Part shown: in pieces, positions 1 to 5,491 of the stretch | Numbering within the stretch: the stretch's first letter is position 1 | How the letters are laid out: every line of letters starts with the position of its first letter | DNA from: Hyphomicrobiales bacterium | Lineage (GTDB): Bacteria; Pseudomonadota; Alphaproteobacteria; Rhizobiales; S144-23 | Direction: 5' to 3' | Assembly: GCA_015494375.1 (NCBI GenBank) | Contig: WGBL01000343.1 | Coordinates: 1 to 5,498, forward strand | Length of the DNA: 5,498 bases | Notes under the pieces: generated by a model | Seen by the model: only the letters and a program-made list of their open reading frames with translations | Databases searched by the model: none | Told to the model about the DNA's origin: nothing | Position numbers and translations under genes: made by a program

Positions 1-1244
1 ACGCCGATGCGGTAAGCGAGACGCTCCGCGCGCTCGGATTCGACCGGGTTCGTGTGCTGCTGAACGCCCGCCGGTGGGCGATGCGCCAGGCGGTGCGTGT
101 TTTCGCAGAGGGCTTGAGCCCCGGTGACATTGCCTTTGTGTTCTTCTCGGGGCATGGCCTGAGAATCAATGGCCACAACTACCTGCTGGCCAGGGACACG
201 CCTTATATTCCTCCCCGGAAGATCACGGAGGAGACCATTCGGCTGTATGGGCTCTGGGTCGACGAACTGCGGGAAAAGATTCAGAAGGCCGGGGCGCGCC
301 TTACCATTCTGGTGCTCGACGCCTGTCGCAATAACCCCTATCGTGGTGGCGACAAGCGCTTGCGGGCGCCCGCGCCGCCAAAACCCAGGACACGCTCTTA
401 CCCCGGGCGTGACGAAGTGCTGGACCGCGGTCTCGCTCGCCGCAGAGACCGCGATGGGAGGGCGCGCGGCGTCTTCATCCTCTATTCTGCCGGCATCGAT
501 GAAAAGGCACTCGATGCCCTCCATGTGGGAGAGCGCAATCGGAACTCGGTGTTCACGCGCGTGCTCATTCGCTGGATGCGCAAACCCGGCCTCGCCCTGC
601 CCGATCTCGCCGAGGGCGTCAGCGATGAGGTCGCAGCGCTCGCCCGCCGCATCGGCCACGCCCAACGTCCCGCCTATTACGACGAGATGACGGGGGATTT
701 CTATTTCAGGACACCGCAACCCCCGGCTGGCACTTCGGGCACTGGCGGCCAAGCGGGGCGCGCAGGCACGGCTCGTGCCGTGGAGCTTGCCTTCTGGAAC
801 GCCGTCAAGGACAACAAGCGGCCGGCAGAGCTCGAGAGCTATCTCAAGGGCTATCCCAACGGCGCCTTCGCGGCGCTGGCCAAGCTGCGCCTGGCGGCGC
901 TGAATCAACGCCAGCGACCTTTGACCAAGAAGCGTCCTTTGGCCAAGCAGGTTCAGATTCGCCGCTTGGGTATCACTGTTCGAATGGCGGATGATGGAAA
1001 CGGTGTTATCATTACGAGAATTAAAAGAGGATCTCTCGGTGCACGGATAGGACTTGAAGTTGGCGACAACTTGACTTCCATTGGGACGGTGTGGCCACTA
1101 GCATTTACATATATAAGAAAGCCTCAGGATCTTGATCGTCGCTTGGAAAGCATATTGGGAGGCCAAGAGGAGGATAGCAGGGTTAGCTTGGCAATCGCTA
1201 ATAAAGGTGGCTTTGTGCTGTTTAATCGCGCGGGCCGCCTCTAG
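1..1244 (+). CDS. Caspase-family (peptidase C14) protein with PDZ-like C-terminus, 5'-truncated by the window
   Basis: This is a cysteine peptidase of the bacterial caspase-like (orthocaspase/metacaspase-like) group. The reading frame is open from base 3; the GTG at 54 is internal, because the codons before it encode typical p20 sequence (ADAVSETLRALGFDRV). The catalytic His lies in SGHG (His codon 153-155) and the catalytic Cys in LDACRNNP (Cys codon 324-326). The Asp two residues before this Cys is, in metacaspases, part of an acidic S1 pocket favouring Arg/Lys, so basic-site cleavage is likely. A long Arg-rich linker (342-467) precedes a p10-like part with YSAG and NSVFTRVL, ending at TGDFYF near 705. 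An FW...YP...A tail motif (780-905), common behind bacterial caspases, follows. The C-terminus (960-1244) looks like a PDZ domain (LGITV, VIITRIKRGS, ARIGLEVGD). At least 30-40 N-terminal residues are missing, so export cannot be judged. Family assignment is firm; substrate is unknown. Confidence 0.93.
   Translation, partial: ADAVSETLRALGFDRVRVLLNARRWAMRQAVRVFAEGLSPGDIAFVFFSGHGLRINGHNYLLARDTPYIPPRKITEETIRLYGLWVDELREKIQKAGARLTILVLDACRNNPYRGGDKRLRAPAPPKPRTRSYPGRDEVLDRGLARRRDRDGRARGVFILYSAGIDEKALDALHVGERNRNSVFTRVLIRWMRKPGLALPDLAEGVSDEVAALARRIGHAQRPAYYDEMTGDFYFRTPQPPAGTSGTGGQAGRAGTARAVELAFWNAVKDNKRPAELESYLKGYPNGAFAALAKLRLAALNQRQRPLTKKRPLAKQVQIRRLGITVRMADDGNGVIITRIKRGSLGARIGLEVGDNLTSIGTVWPLAFTYIRKPQDLDRRLESILGGQEEDSRVSLAIANKGGFVLFNRAGRL
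915..950 (+). repeat. Imperfect 18-nt tandem duplication in the caspase linker
   Basis: Two 18-nt units (915-932 and 933-950) encode RPLTKK and RPLAKQ. They differ at only three bases by my reading (cga/cgt, acc/gcc, aag/cag). The duplication sits between the FW/YP tail motif and the PDZ-like domain, where a flexible basic linker tolerates length change. Confidence 0.7.
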
Positions 1245-1418
1245 TGTCCTGTTCCGACCATTCACGCCAGCCTCTGGGCTCCACGCCGGCGTTGCATGCC
1301 CGTTCCACTCAGGGCTAAGCAATTCCCACACGTCAAGCCAATTCCGCCCTCCCGCGCCTCAGTCTCGCAATACTCGCCCTGTCCCATCTGAAATCCAGAT
1401 CGGCTCGCGGCGGGTGCC
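1245..1418. other. Intergenic stretch without recognisable gene
   Basis: These bases lie between the caspase stop codon and the end of the HepT relic. I find no coding sequence with convincing protein character on either strand, no strong hairpin followed by a T run, and no recognisable promoter. How the caspase transcript ends is not evident from the sequence. Confidence 0.5.
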
Positions 1419-1723
1419 CTATCTTCCCTCCTCCAGCGCGGCGAGCAGGGCCTTGGCCTCGGTGACGAGGTGGGCAGATTGCTCTCGAGGATCCGCCACA
1501 CCATGGCGTTGTTGACACGCATAGTGCCGTGGATGATCTGATTGCGGAAGTCCACGATCTCTCGTGCCTGGGAAATCTCCCGCTCCAACTCGGGAAAATG
1601 GCGCATCCCCTGCGCCATCGCCTCGCCGATGATCTCCAGATTGGACAGCACCGCATCATGGGGCCGCCCGTCCGCCTAGAATGTCTCGACGTCCAAGACG
1701 TCCCCGCCATCCCGATAAGGAAC
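1419..1723 (-). pseudogene. Degraded HepT-like (DUF86) toxin relic
   Basis: Read on the minus strand, this resembles HepT-like RNase toxins of the HepT/MNT toxin-antitoxin family (DUF86). DAVLSNLEIIGEAMAQ matches the family's (A)VLRNLEIIGEA segment, and DFRNQIIHG holds the RX4H active-site motif (Arg codon 1546-1544, His codon 1531-1529). The usual Tyr two residues after this His (HxY) is Thr. VNNAMVWRILESNLP matches the region after the motif. Two lesions break the gene: an in-frame TAG at 1678-1676, between DVETF and ADGRPHDAV where the family usually has Leu, and a one-base loss near 1472-1475. Beyond the latter the family-like C-terminus (HLVTEAKALLAALEEGR) continues in another frame to TAG at 1421-1419. 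The first 30 or so residues are not recognisable, and no MNT nucleotidyltransferase antitoxin lies alongside. I judge it nonfunctional. Confidence 0.8.
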
Positions 1724-1783
1724 TCGCCGGCTTGAGAAGCCCAAGGGCCGGTATCGATCACAACCGACATCGGGAGAAGACGC

Positions 1784-2152
1784 ATGACCAAATCCAGTAA
1801 AACCACCACCGCCGCAGCCGCAGCGCTTGCCATTGCCGCGCTCCTCTCGGGCGCCGCGCTCGGCCTCGGCTCCACGCCCGCCGCGGCGCAAGTCAACTGC
1901 CGCGCGGCCTCGACCCACGCCGGCTATGTCCGCTGCCTGCGCCGCCAACAGGAGATCTATCGCGAGCAGAGCCAAGCCTATGGGGACATCAATCGCCAGC
2001 TCGGGCGCGTCGAGCGCGGCGCTCGGTATTTCGACTATGGCATGCGCGCCGGCACCTGGGCGGTCCAGCGCGGCACACGGGGCAGGGTTCGGGCCTATGA
2101 CGCCTATCGCGCGGGCCGCGCCATTGGCAATGCGATGACATACGGCTGGTAG
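1784..2152 (+). CDS. Small exported protein of unknown family
   Basis: 122 residues starting at an ATG preceded by a GGAGA ribosome-binding site (1773-1777). The N-terminus is a clear Sec signal peptide: MTKSSK, a long Ala/Leu core, and a probable signal peptidase I site after Ala35 (TPAAA/QVNC). The predicted mature part is about 87 residues, rich in Arg, Tyr, Gly and Ala, with two Cys (39 and 51) that could form a disulfide in the periplasm. Residues 50-80 (RCLRRQQEIYREQSQAYGD and onward) look helical, possibly a short coiled coil; the C-terminal half is Gly/Tyr-rich and ends in TYGW. I do not recognise a family and assign no function. Wobble positions are strongly G/C, as in a real gene. 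A direct repeat and two hairpins follow the stop, suggesting that the transcript ends there. Confidence 0.8.
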   Translation: MTKSSKTTTAAAAALAIAALLSGAALGLGSTPAAAQVNCRAASTHAGYVRCLRRQQEIYREQSQAYGDINRQLGRVERGARYFDYGMRAGTWAVQRGTRGRVRAYDAYRAGRAIGNAMTYGW

Positions 2153-2160
2153 GGCGCGTC

Positions 2161-2190
2161 CAAACCGCCATTCGTGCAAACCGCCATTCG
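2161..2190 (+). repeat. Short direct repeat, 16-nt period
   Basis: The 14-mer caaaccgccattcg occurs twice (2161-2174 and 2177-2190) separated by two bases, so almost two full 16-nt units. It lies just after the stop codon at 2152 and directly before the first hairpin, whose left arm shares its last bases. Confidence 0.8.
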
Positions 2191-2217
2191 CGGCAGGATG
2201 CGGGGACTTGCCGCGAA
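2187..2217. other. Stem-loop, 9-bp stem
   Basis: TTCGCGGCA (2187-2195) pairs perfectly with TGCCGCGAA (2209-2217) across a 13-base loop. It is followed two bases later by a second, stronger hairpin. It may be part of a compound terminator or an extragenic palindrome; no T run follows it. Confidence 0.6.
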
Positions 2218-2219
2218 AC

Positions 2220-2254
2220 GGCCGGGATGCAGCCTCCTTCTCTGCATCCCGGCC
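2220..2254. terminator. Strong stem-loop, likely terminator or extragenic palindrome
   Basis: GGCCGGGATGCAG (2220-2232) is perfectly complementary to CTGCATCCCGGCC (2242-2254) around a 9-base pyrimidine-rich loop, giving a 13-bp GC-rich stem. The position, 68 bases after the stop of the small exported protein and 90 bases before the next start, fits a transcription terminator. There is no T tract downstream on the plus strand, so classical Rho-independent termination is not proven. A REP-like dispersed palindrome or an RNA-stabilising 3' hairpin are alternatives. Confidence 0.55.
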
Positions 2255-2344
2255 AAGCGTCGGATCAATTCGAGCCGGCCTTGCCATCGACAGCCAATGG
2301 CGTTGAAATGCTCAGAGGTTTCATAAAGTCAGGGGTTGGGAATC

Positions 2345-2968
2345 ATGACGATATGGCGTCACAGCAGGTTGCAAGCGTGGCACGGCCTGGCGGTTGCTCT
2401 CATATTGGTTTGGATTGCCTGCGGAGGGGCGGTTGCAGAGGGCGCGGAAAGGCTCACCCCTGGGCAGCGCGCCATCGCCGAGGCCGGCGAGGGCGTTGTC
2501 TCCGCCCGTCCCGGCCCGGTGATCGAGGTCCAGCTCGACAGGCCCGATGCCGTCTATCGCATCGGCGACAGTGTCACCTTGATCGTCAAGGCGCAGGAGG
2601 ATGCATATATCACCGTCTTCGACCTCGGCACCTCGGGCATTCTCCATCAGCTTTTCCCTAATACCTATCAGGAGGATAATTTCGTCGCCGCAGGCACCGA
2701 GATTGAGATCGGTGGGCCGCTCTCGCCGTTTCTTTTCCATGTCCGCGGACGCCCGGGCCCCGAGCTGATCAAAGTCTTTGCCACACGCGCACCGGGCCCA
2801 CTCCTTGATAACGACATGTTCGCCGACGCCCCGCCTGCGGGCATGCCCTTTCGCTCGATCAATGCCTCACCGAGCCGCGTGGCGGGCATGCTCGAGGGCA
2901 GCCTGGCCAAGGCACATCAGAAGGCTGGCTATAGGCGCAAGGAGGTCGTCCTTAACGTGCTGCCTTGA
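2345..2968 (+). CDS. Exported DUF4384 domain protein
   Basis: 207 residues from the ATG at 2345, preceded by AGGGG at 2331-2335; a TTG three codons upstream is a less likely start. Residues 1-31 form an export signal (basic start, core LAVALILVWIAC, probable cleavage after AVA at 31). Cys26 lacks a good lipobox, with Trp at -3, so a lipoprotein is unlikely. Residues 59-150 form a DUF4384 domain: YRIGDSVTL, EDAYITVFDLGTSG, LFPNTYQEDNFV and ELIKVFATRAP. DUF4384 is a small beta-rich domain of unknown biochemical role, often found in or beside bacterial caspase-like proteins. The C-terminal 50 residues are unassigned and end in EVVLNVLP. The domain closely resembles that of the protein starting at 3757 (shared YRIG, DAYIT, GTSG, FPN.YQ..NFV, ELIKV.ATR), indicating paralogy. 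Periplasmic partner or adaptor of the caspase is an inference. Confidence 0.88.
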   Translation: MTIWRHSRLQAWHGLAVALILVWIACGGAVAEGAERLTPGQRAIAEAGEGVVSARPGPVIEVQLDRPDAVYRIGDSVTLIVKAQEDAYITVFDLGTSGILHQLFPNTYQEDNFVAAGTEIEIGGPLSPFLFHVRGRPGPELIKVFATRAPGPLLDNDMFADAPPAGMPFRSINASPSRVAGMLEGSLAKAHQKAGYRRKEVVLNVLP

Positions 2969-3047
2969 GCACCTTCAGAGAGCCGCGATGAATCGTCCAC
3001 CTCGCGATGAAACCCTTGGAATTGTCAGATCGTTTTTCTGCAAGGTG

Positions 3048-3524
3048 TCAACTCGCGCTGCCGATCAGGAGCGTTTTGCTCTTTCCAATGACATCCCGAA
3101 TGCTCTCGATCAGACGCCGCAGACGCATGGAACCCAGGCGGGCACCTTCAGGACAGGGACCGGGGGAACGCAGGAGCAGAGTTCGGGCCCCCGTTGGCAT
3201 CGGCGCTTGTGGCCGCGGCATATAGCTGAAATAAAACTTCCCGCCATGCGCAATCAGGTTCTCTTGAAACGAGACGGCGAGGGGCACGTTCCGCACCTTG
3301 GCCGCCACACGCCAGGCGCCCCACCGCCAGGCCCCATCACCGTTCTTGTAACAGACGAAAAGGCGCACCGGCTCGCCTCGGGCGTTGCTCACCAAGAGCT
3401 CACGCCGGATGGCCTCGCACCCGCCGAGCTCCGCCCAACAGCGCAGCTCCGCCTCATAGATCCCAACAATGCTTCCAAAGAGAGTTGTCAGAATTGTCAC
3501 CACAACCCAAACAAGAATGCGCAT
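3048..3524 (-). CDS. Small membrane-anchored protein, weakly DUF1036-like
   Basis: 158 residues on the minus strand, starting at the ATG at 3524-3522 with a good GAGGGG-type ribosome-binding site (3536-3531) six bases away. An upstream in-frame start at 3665 would add 47 residues of poor protein character and bury the hydrophobic segment, so I reject it. Residues 3-22 form one hydrophobic segment (ILVWVVVTILTTLFGSIVGI), a signal anchor or uncleaved signal. The following domain (about 29-101) has Cys29, Cys36 and Cys58 and the pattern LLVSNARGEPVRLFVCYKN, then AWRWGAWRV and KFYFSYM. This recalls DUF1036-type domains (NxxxxPVxVAxxYKD ... GWW ... YYY), but the match is weak. The last 50 residues are Arg-rich. 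It converges with the DUF4384 gene ending at 2968 and diverges from the one at 3757. Codon third positions favour this strand over the overlapping plus-strand frame. Function unknown. Confidence 0.68.
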   Translation of the reverse strand: MRILVWVVVTILTTLFGSIVGIYEAELRCWAELGGCEAIRRELLVSNARGEPVRLFVCYKNGDGAWRWGAWRVAAKVRNVPLAVSFQENLIAHGGKFYFSYMPRPQAPMPTGARTLLLRSPGPCPEGARLGSMRLRRLIESIRDVIGKSKTLLIGSAS

Positions 3525-3756
3525 GAAATGCCCCTCTCGACTTTCGCCGGCTGCCAGCGCTACTTTGGGCTGAAGCCCATCGCAAGGCAAGGCCGCGGTT
3601 CTGATCGAGGTGCGCTCCGAGGGTAACGCACAGGAGCAAGGCGCAACATAAGCAAGAGAGACCATCCCGATAGAGGGAGGTGAGCGAGAGGCGCTCGCGC
3701 AAGTCGGGGGCGCATCCCGCCCGACCGATCACGCAAGATACGAAGGAAAACACACA
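3525..3756. promoter_or_regulatory. Divergent intergenic region
   Basis: These 232 bases separate the start of the minus-strand gene from the DUF4384/Sel1 gene, so promoters for both should lie here. The ribosome-binding sites are visible (minus GAGGGG at 3536-3531; plus AAGGA at 3743-3747). I cannot identify a convincing sigma70-type -35/-10 pair. Only small inverted repeats are present, such as gggctgaagccc near 3569. Confidence 0.5.
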
Positions 3757-5055
3757 ATGAAACCGACCACCACAGCCCTGCTCGCGGCCGCTGCGGCGGC
3801 CCTCACGCTGGCGCCGTTGGGCCTGGCTGAAGCCCGCTCCCTCACGCGCGACCTTTCGGTCGAGCAACGCCCGCTCGCCGACTGGCGCCCCGCGCGCCCC
3901 TCGCCGTCGGGCCTCACTGTGCGCGCCTGGCTCGATGGCGGCAAGGAAAGCTATCGCATCGGCGAGACGGTGACGGTTTTCGTGCGCCCAAATCGGGACG
4001 CCTATATCACGCTGCTCGATGTCGGCACCTCGGGCAAGGTGCACATTATTTTCCCGAACCGTTATCAGCGGAACAATTTCGTCCCGGCGCATGCTGTGCT
4101 GCGCGTGCCGCCGGAAGGTGCGCGCTTCCGCATCCGTGTGGGTGGGCCTGTGGGGCGCGAGCTCATCAAGGTGATCGCCACCCGCGATTCGACACCGCTC
4201 ATTGCCGAGGAATGGCTCGACGATGCCGGGCCCTACAAGGCGGTGCGCAAGAGCGCGCGGGTGCTCACGCGCGACCTCGCCATCGAGTTCGATCGCGAGG
4301 GCAAGGACTTTGCTGTCACCAATATGGCGTTCGAGATCATCGAGCGTGATGCCGCGCTAGATGAGGAGGACGAGGAGGACGAGGCGGACGAGGAGGGCCG
4401 CCCCCGCCGCAGACGCACGGCCGCCTGGAGCGGCGATGTCGGGGCCGGTGCGCCCATCTCTGCCGGGGCATTGTTCCGCAAAGGCGAGCGCGCGTTTTAC
4501 GGCGAAGGCCTCAGGGGTGGGCCCGACATCCGAGCGGCGCTTGGGTGGTACCGCAAGGCGGCAGAGAAGGGCCATGGCCTGGCCATGGTGCGGATCGGAG
4601 AGATATTCGAGAAGGGCATGGATGTCGACCGCGATCCGATGCGCGCCGAGCGCTGGTACAGGAAGGCCGCTGCGCTCGGCAACACACAAGCCATGGTGCG
4701 GCTGGCGGTCCTTTATGGGCGCGGCATCGGGGTTCGCCGCAACCCTGTCGAGGCGCTTGCCTGGCTCAATCGCGCGGCCAAGGCGGGCGACGGCGCCGCC
4801 CATGTCAACCTCGCGCGCATGTATGACCGTGGCGAGGGGCTGTCGGCCGACCCGGAGGCGGCGGCGCGGCACCTGCTTGCCGCCATCCGCGCGGGCGCCT
4901 GGAGCGCGCAGGAAGACGTGCCGCATTTGTCTGCCGCAACCCGGCGCGCCGTGCAGCGGCTCTTGCGCGAGGCGGGCTACTATCGCGGCGCCATCGACGG
5001 CAAGATCGGCCCCGAGACCCGCGCCGCCCTCGCGGACTACGGCATGGCGGGGTGA
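3757..5055 (+). CDS. Exported DUF4384 / Sel1-repeat / peptidoglycan-binding protein
   Basis: 432 residues, ATG preceded by AAGGA (3743-3747). A Sec signal peptide covers residues 1-26 (MKPTTTALLAAAAA..., probable cleavage after AEA). DUF4384 spans about 55-150 with YRIGETVTVFV, RDAYITLLDVGTSG, IFPNRYQRNNFV and ELIKVIATR. A linker with an acidic block (202-213, Asp/Glu) followed by RPRRRR (215-220) leads to four 36-residue Sel1-type repeats (about 236-272, 273-308, 309-344, 345-380), recognisable by WYRKAAEKG, WYRKAAALG, WLNRAAKAG and LLAAIRAG. These helical hairpins form protein-binding solenoids. Residues 392-428 match a PG_binding_1 domain (AVQRLLREAGYYRGAIDGKIGPETRAAL split around its helices), implying cell-wall attachment. 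The likely role is a periplasmic scaffold tying the DUF4384 module, and perhaps the caspase, to peptidoglycan. No catalytic motif is visible, so an enzymatic role is unlikely. The partnership is inferred from neighbourhood only. Confidence 0.92.
   Translation: MKPTTTALLAAAAAALTLAPLGLAEARSLTRDLSVEQRPLADWRPARPSPSGLTVRAWLDGGKESYRIGETVTVFVRPNRDAYITLLDVGTSGKVHIIFPNRYQRNNFVPAHAVLRVPPEGARFRIRVGGPVGRELIKVIATRDSTPLIAEEWLDDAGPYKAVRKSARVLTRDLAIEFDREGKDFAVTNMAFEIIERDAALDEEDEEDEADEEGRPRRRRTAAWSGDVGAGAPISAGALFRKGERAFYGEGLRGGPDIRAALGWYRKAAEKGHGLAMVRIGEIFEKGMDVDRDPMRAERWYRKAAALGNTQAMVRLAVLYGRGIGVRRNPVEALAWLNRAAKAGDGAAHVNLARMYDRGEGLSADPEAAARHLLAAIRAGAWSAQEDVPHLSAATRRAVQRLLREAGYYRGAIDGKIGPETRAALADYGMAG
4360..4395 (+). 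repeat. Purine-rich GAG/GAC codon run encoding an acidic tract
   Basis: A run of gat/gag/gac codons, interrupted by a single gcg, encodes residues 202-213 of the DUF4384/Sel1 protein. The low-complexity triplets suggest growth by slippage. The tract is immediately followed by an Arg block (RPRRRR), giving a sharp charge reversal in the interdomain linker. Confidence 0.75.
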
Positions 5056-5161
5056 TTGGGAAGCCAGAAGGAGAAGGCGGAAGCCTGTTCGCGGAAATGG
5101 GGGGCGGGGTTAACACCAACCCGATATCGACGCAGGAGGCCGTAAGAGAAAGGGAAATAAA

Positions 5162-5491
5162 ATGAGGGGCGGTTTGGTGCTTGCGCGTGCCCTCGCTGCT
5201 GTGATGATTGGCTGCATTGTTAATGTTGCGATGCCCGCCCACGCCGCGCCCGCCGCCTGCCGCACGCTCTTCGAGGAGGCGCTGGCCGCAAGCCGGGCGC
5301 GGGACGTGGGGCGCGCCGAGAGGGCCTATGAGCGCGCACAAGATCCGGAGCGGGCCTGCTCGGCATTCATGCGCGAGGTGATCGGCCGCGCCGTCGCGCA
5401 TGCCTATTATCGCCGCGCTTTCTCGGATGTGAGCCACCCCGCCGCCCGCGCCCGCCTCCTCGAGGTCGGGCTTCACTACGGCCGGCCGTAG
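5162..5491 (+). CDS. Small exported protein with two cysteines, unknown family
   Basis: 109 residues starting at an ATG preceded by AGGG at 5151-5154, 106 bases after the DUF4384/Sel1 gene and on the same strand, so co-transcription is possible. Residues 1-28 form a signal peptide (MRGGLVLARALAAVMIGCIV..., cleavage probably after AHA at 28). Cys18 lies inside the hydrophobic core without a good lipobox. The mature part of about 80 residues contains Cys33 and Cys66, a candidate disulfide. The helical stretch LFEEALAASRARDVGRAERAYERA (two pieces around residues 36-59) resembles a single TPR-type hairpin, followed by more helix (EVIGRAVAHAYYRRAF). A TPR-like interaction module is a suggestion only; I do not recognise a family. 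The last codons (GLHYGRP and stop) lie within a perfect palindrome. Confidence 0.78.
   Translation: MRGGLVLARALAAVMIGCIVNVAMPAHAAPAACRTLFEEALAASRARDVGRAERAYERAQDPERACSAFMREVIGRAVAHAYYRRAFSDVSHPAARARLLEVGLHYGRP

Noticed and set aside
54..56. GTG at 54 as the caspase start codon
   Set aside because: The frame is open to the window edge and the preceding codons encode typical caspase p20 sequence, so the true start is upstream of the window.
169..690. Plus-strand frame inside the caspase gene
   Set aside because: It overlaps the catalytic domain in another frame and is rich in Cys/Arg/Pro/Ser as expected from GC-rich shadow translation.
1676..2287. Long minus-strand frame opposite the small exported protein
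   Set aside because: Only its last 15 codons (the start of the HepT relic) have family character; the rest is the antisense of a gene with a clear signal peptide and ribosome-binding site.
2303..2329. Possible promoter TTGAAA / TAAAGT before the DUF4384 gene
   Set aside because: The spacing is only about 15 bases and the -10 match is poor; it would also put the transcript start almost at the ribosome-binding site.
2988..3626. Plus-strand open frame from ATG 2988 (212 residues)
   Set aside because: It lies opposite the minus-strand gene, its protein is Pro/His-rich with no export signal or domain pattern, and its ribosome-binding site is poor. The minus frame has a good start, a membrane segment and better codon character.
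5107..5122. Small hairpin gggtt-aacacc-aaccc between the last two genes
   Set aside because: A five-base stem with no T run is expected by chance in GC-rich DNA.
5134..5139. Strong AGGAGG ahead of the last gene
   Set aside because: It is 22 bases from the ATG at 5162, too far to serve it, and no start codon lies at proper distance; AGGG at 5151 fits better.
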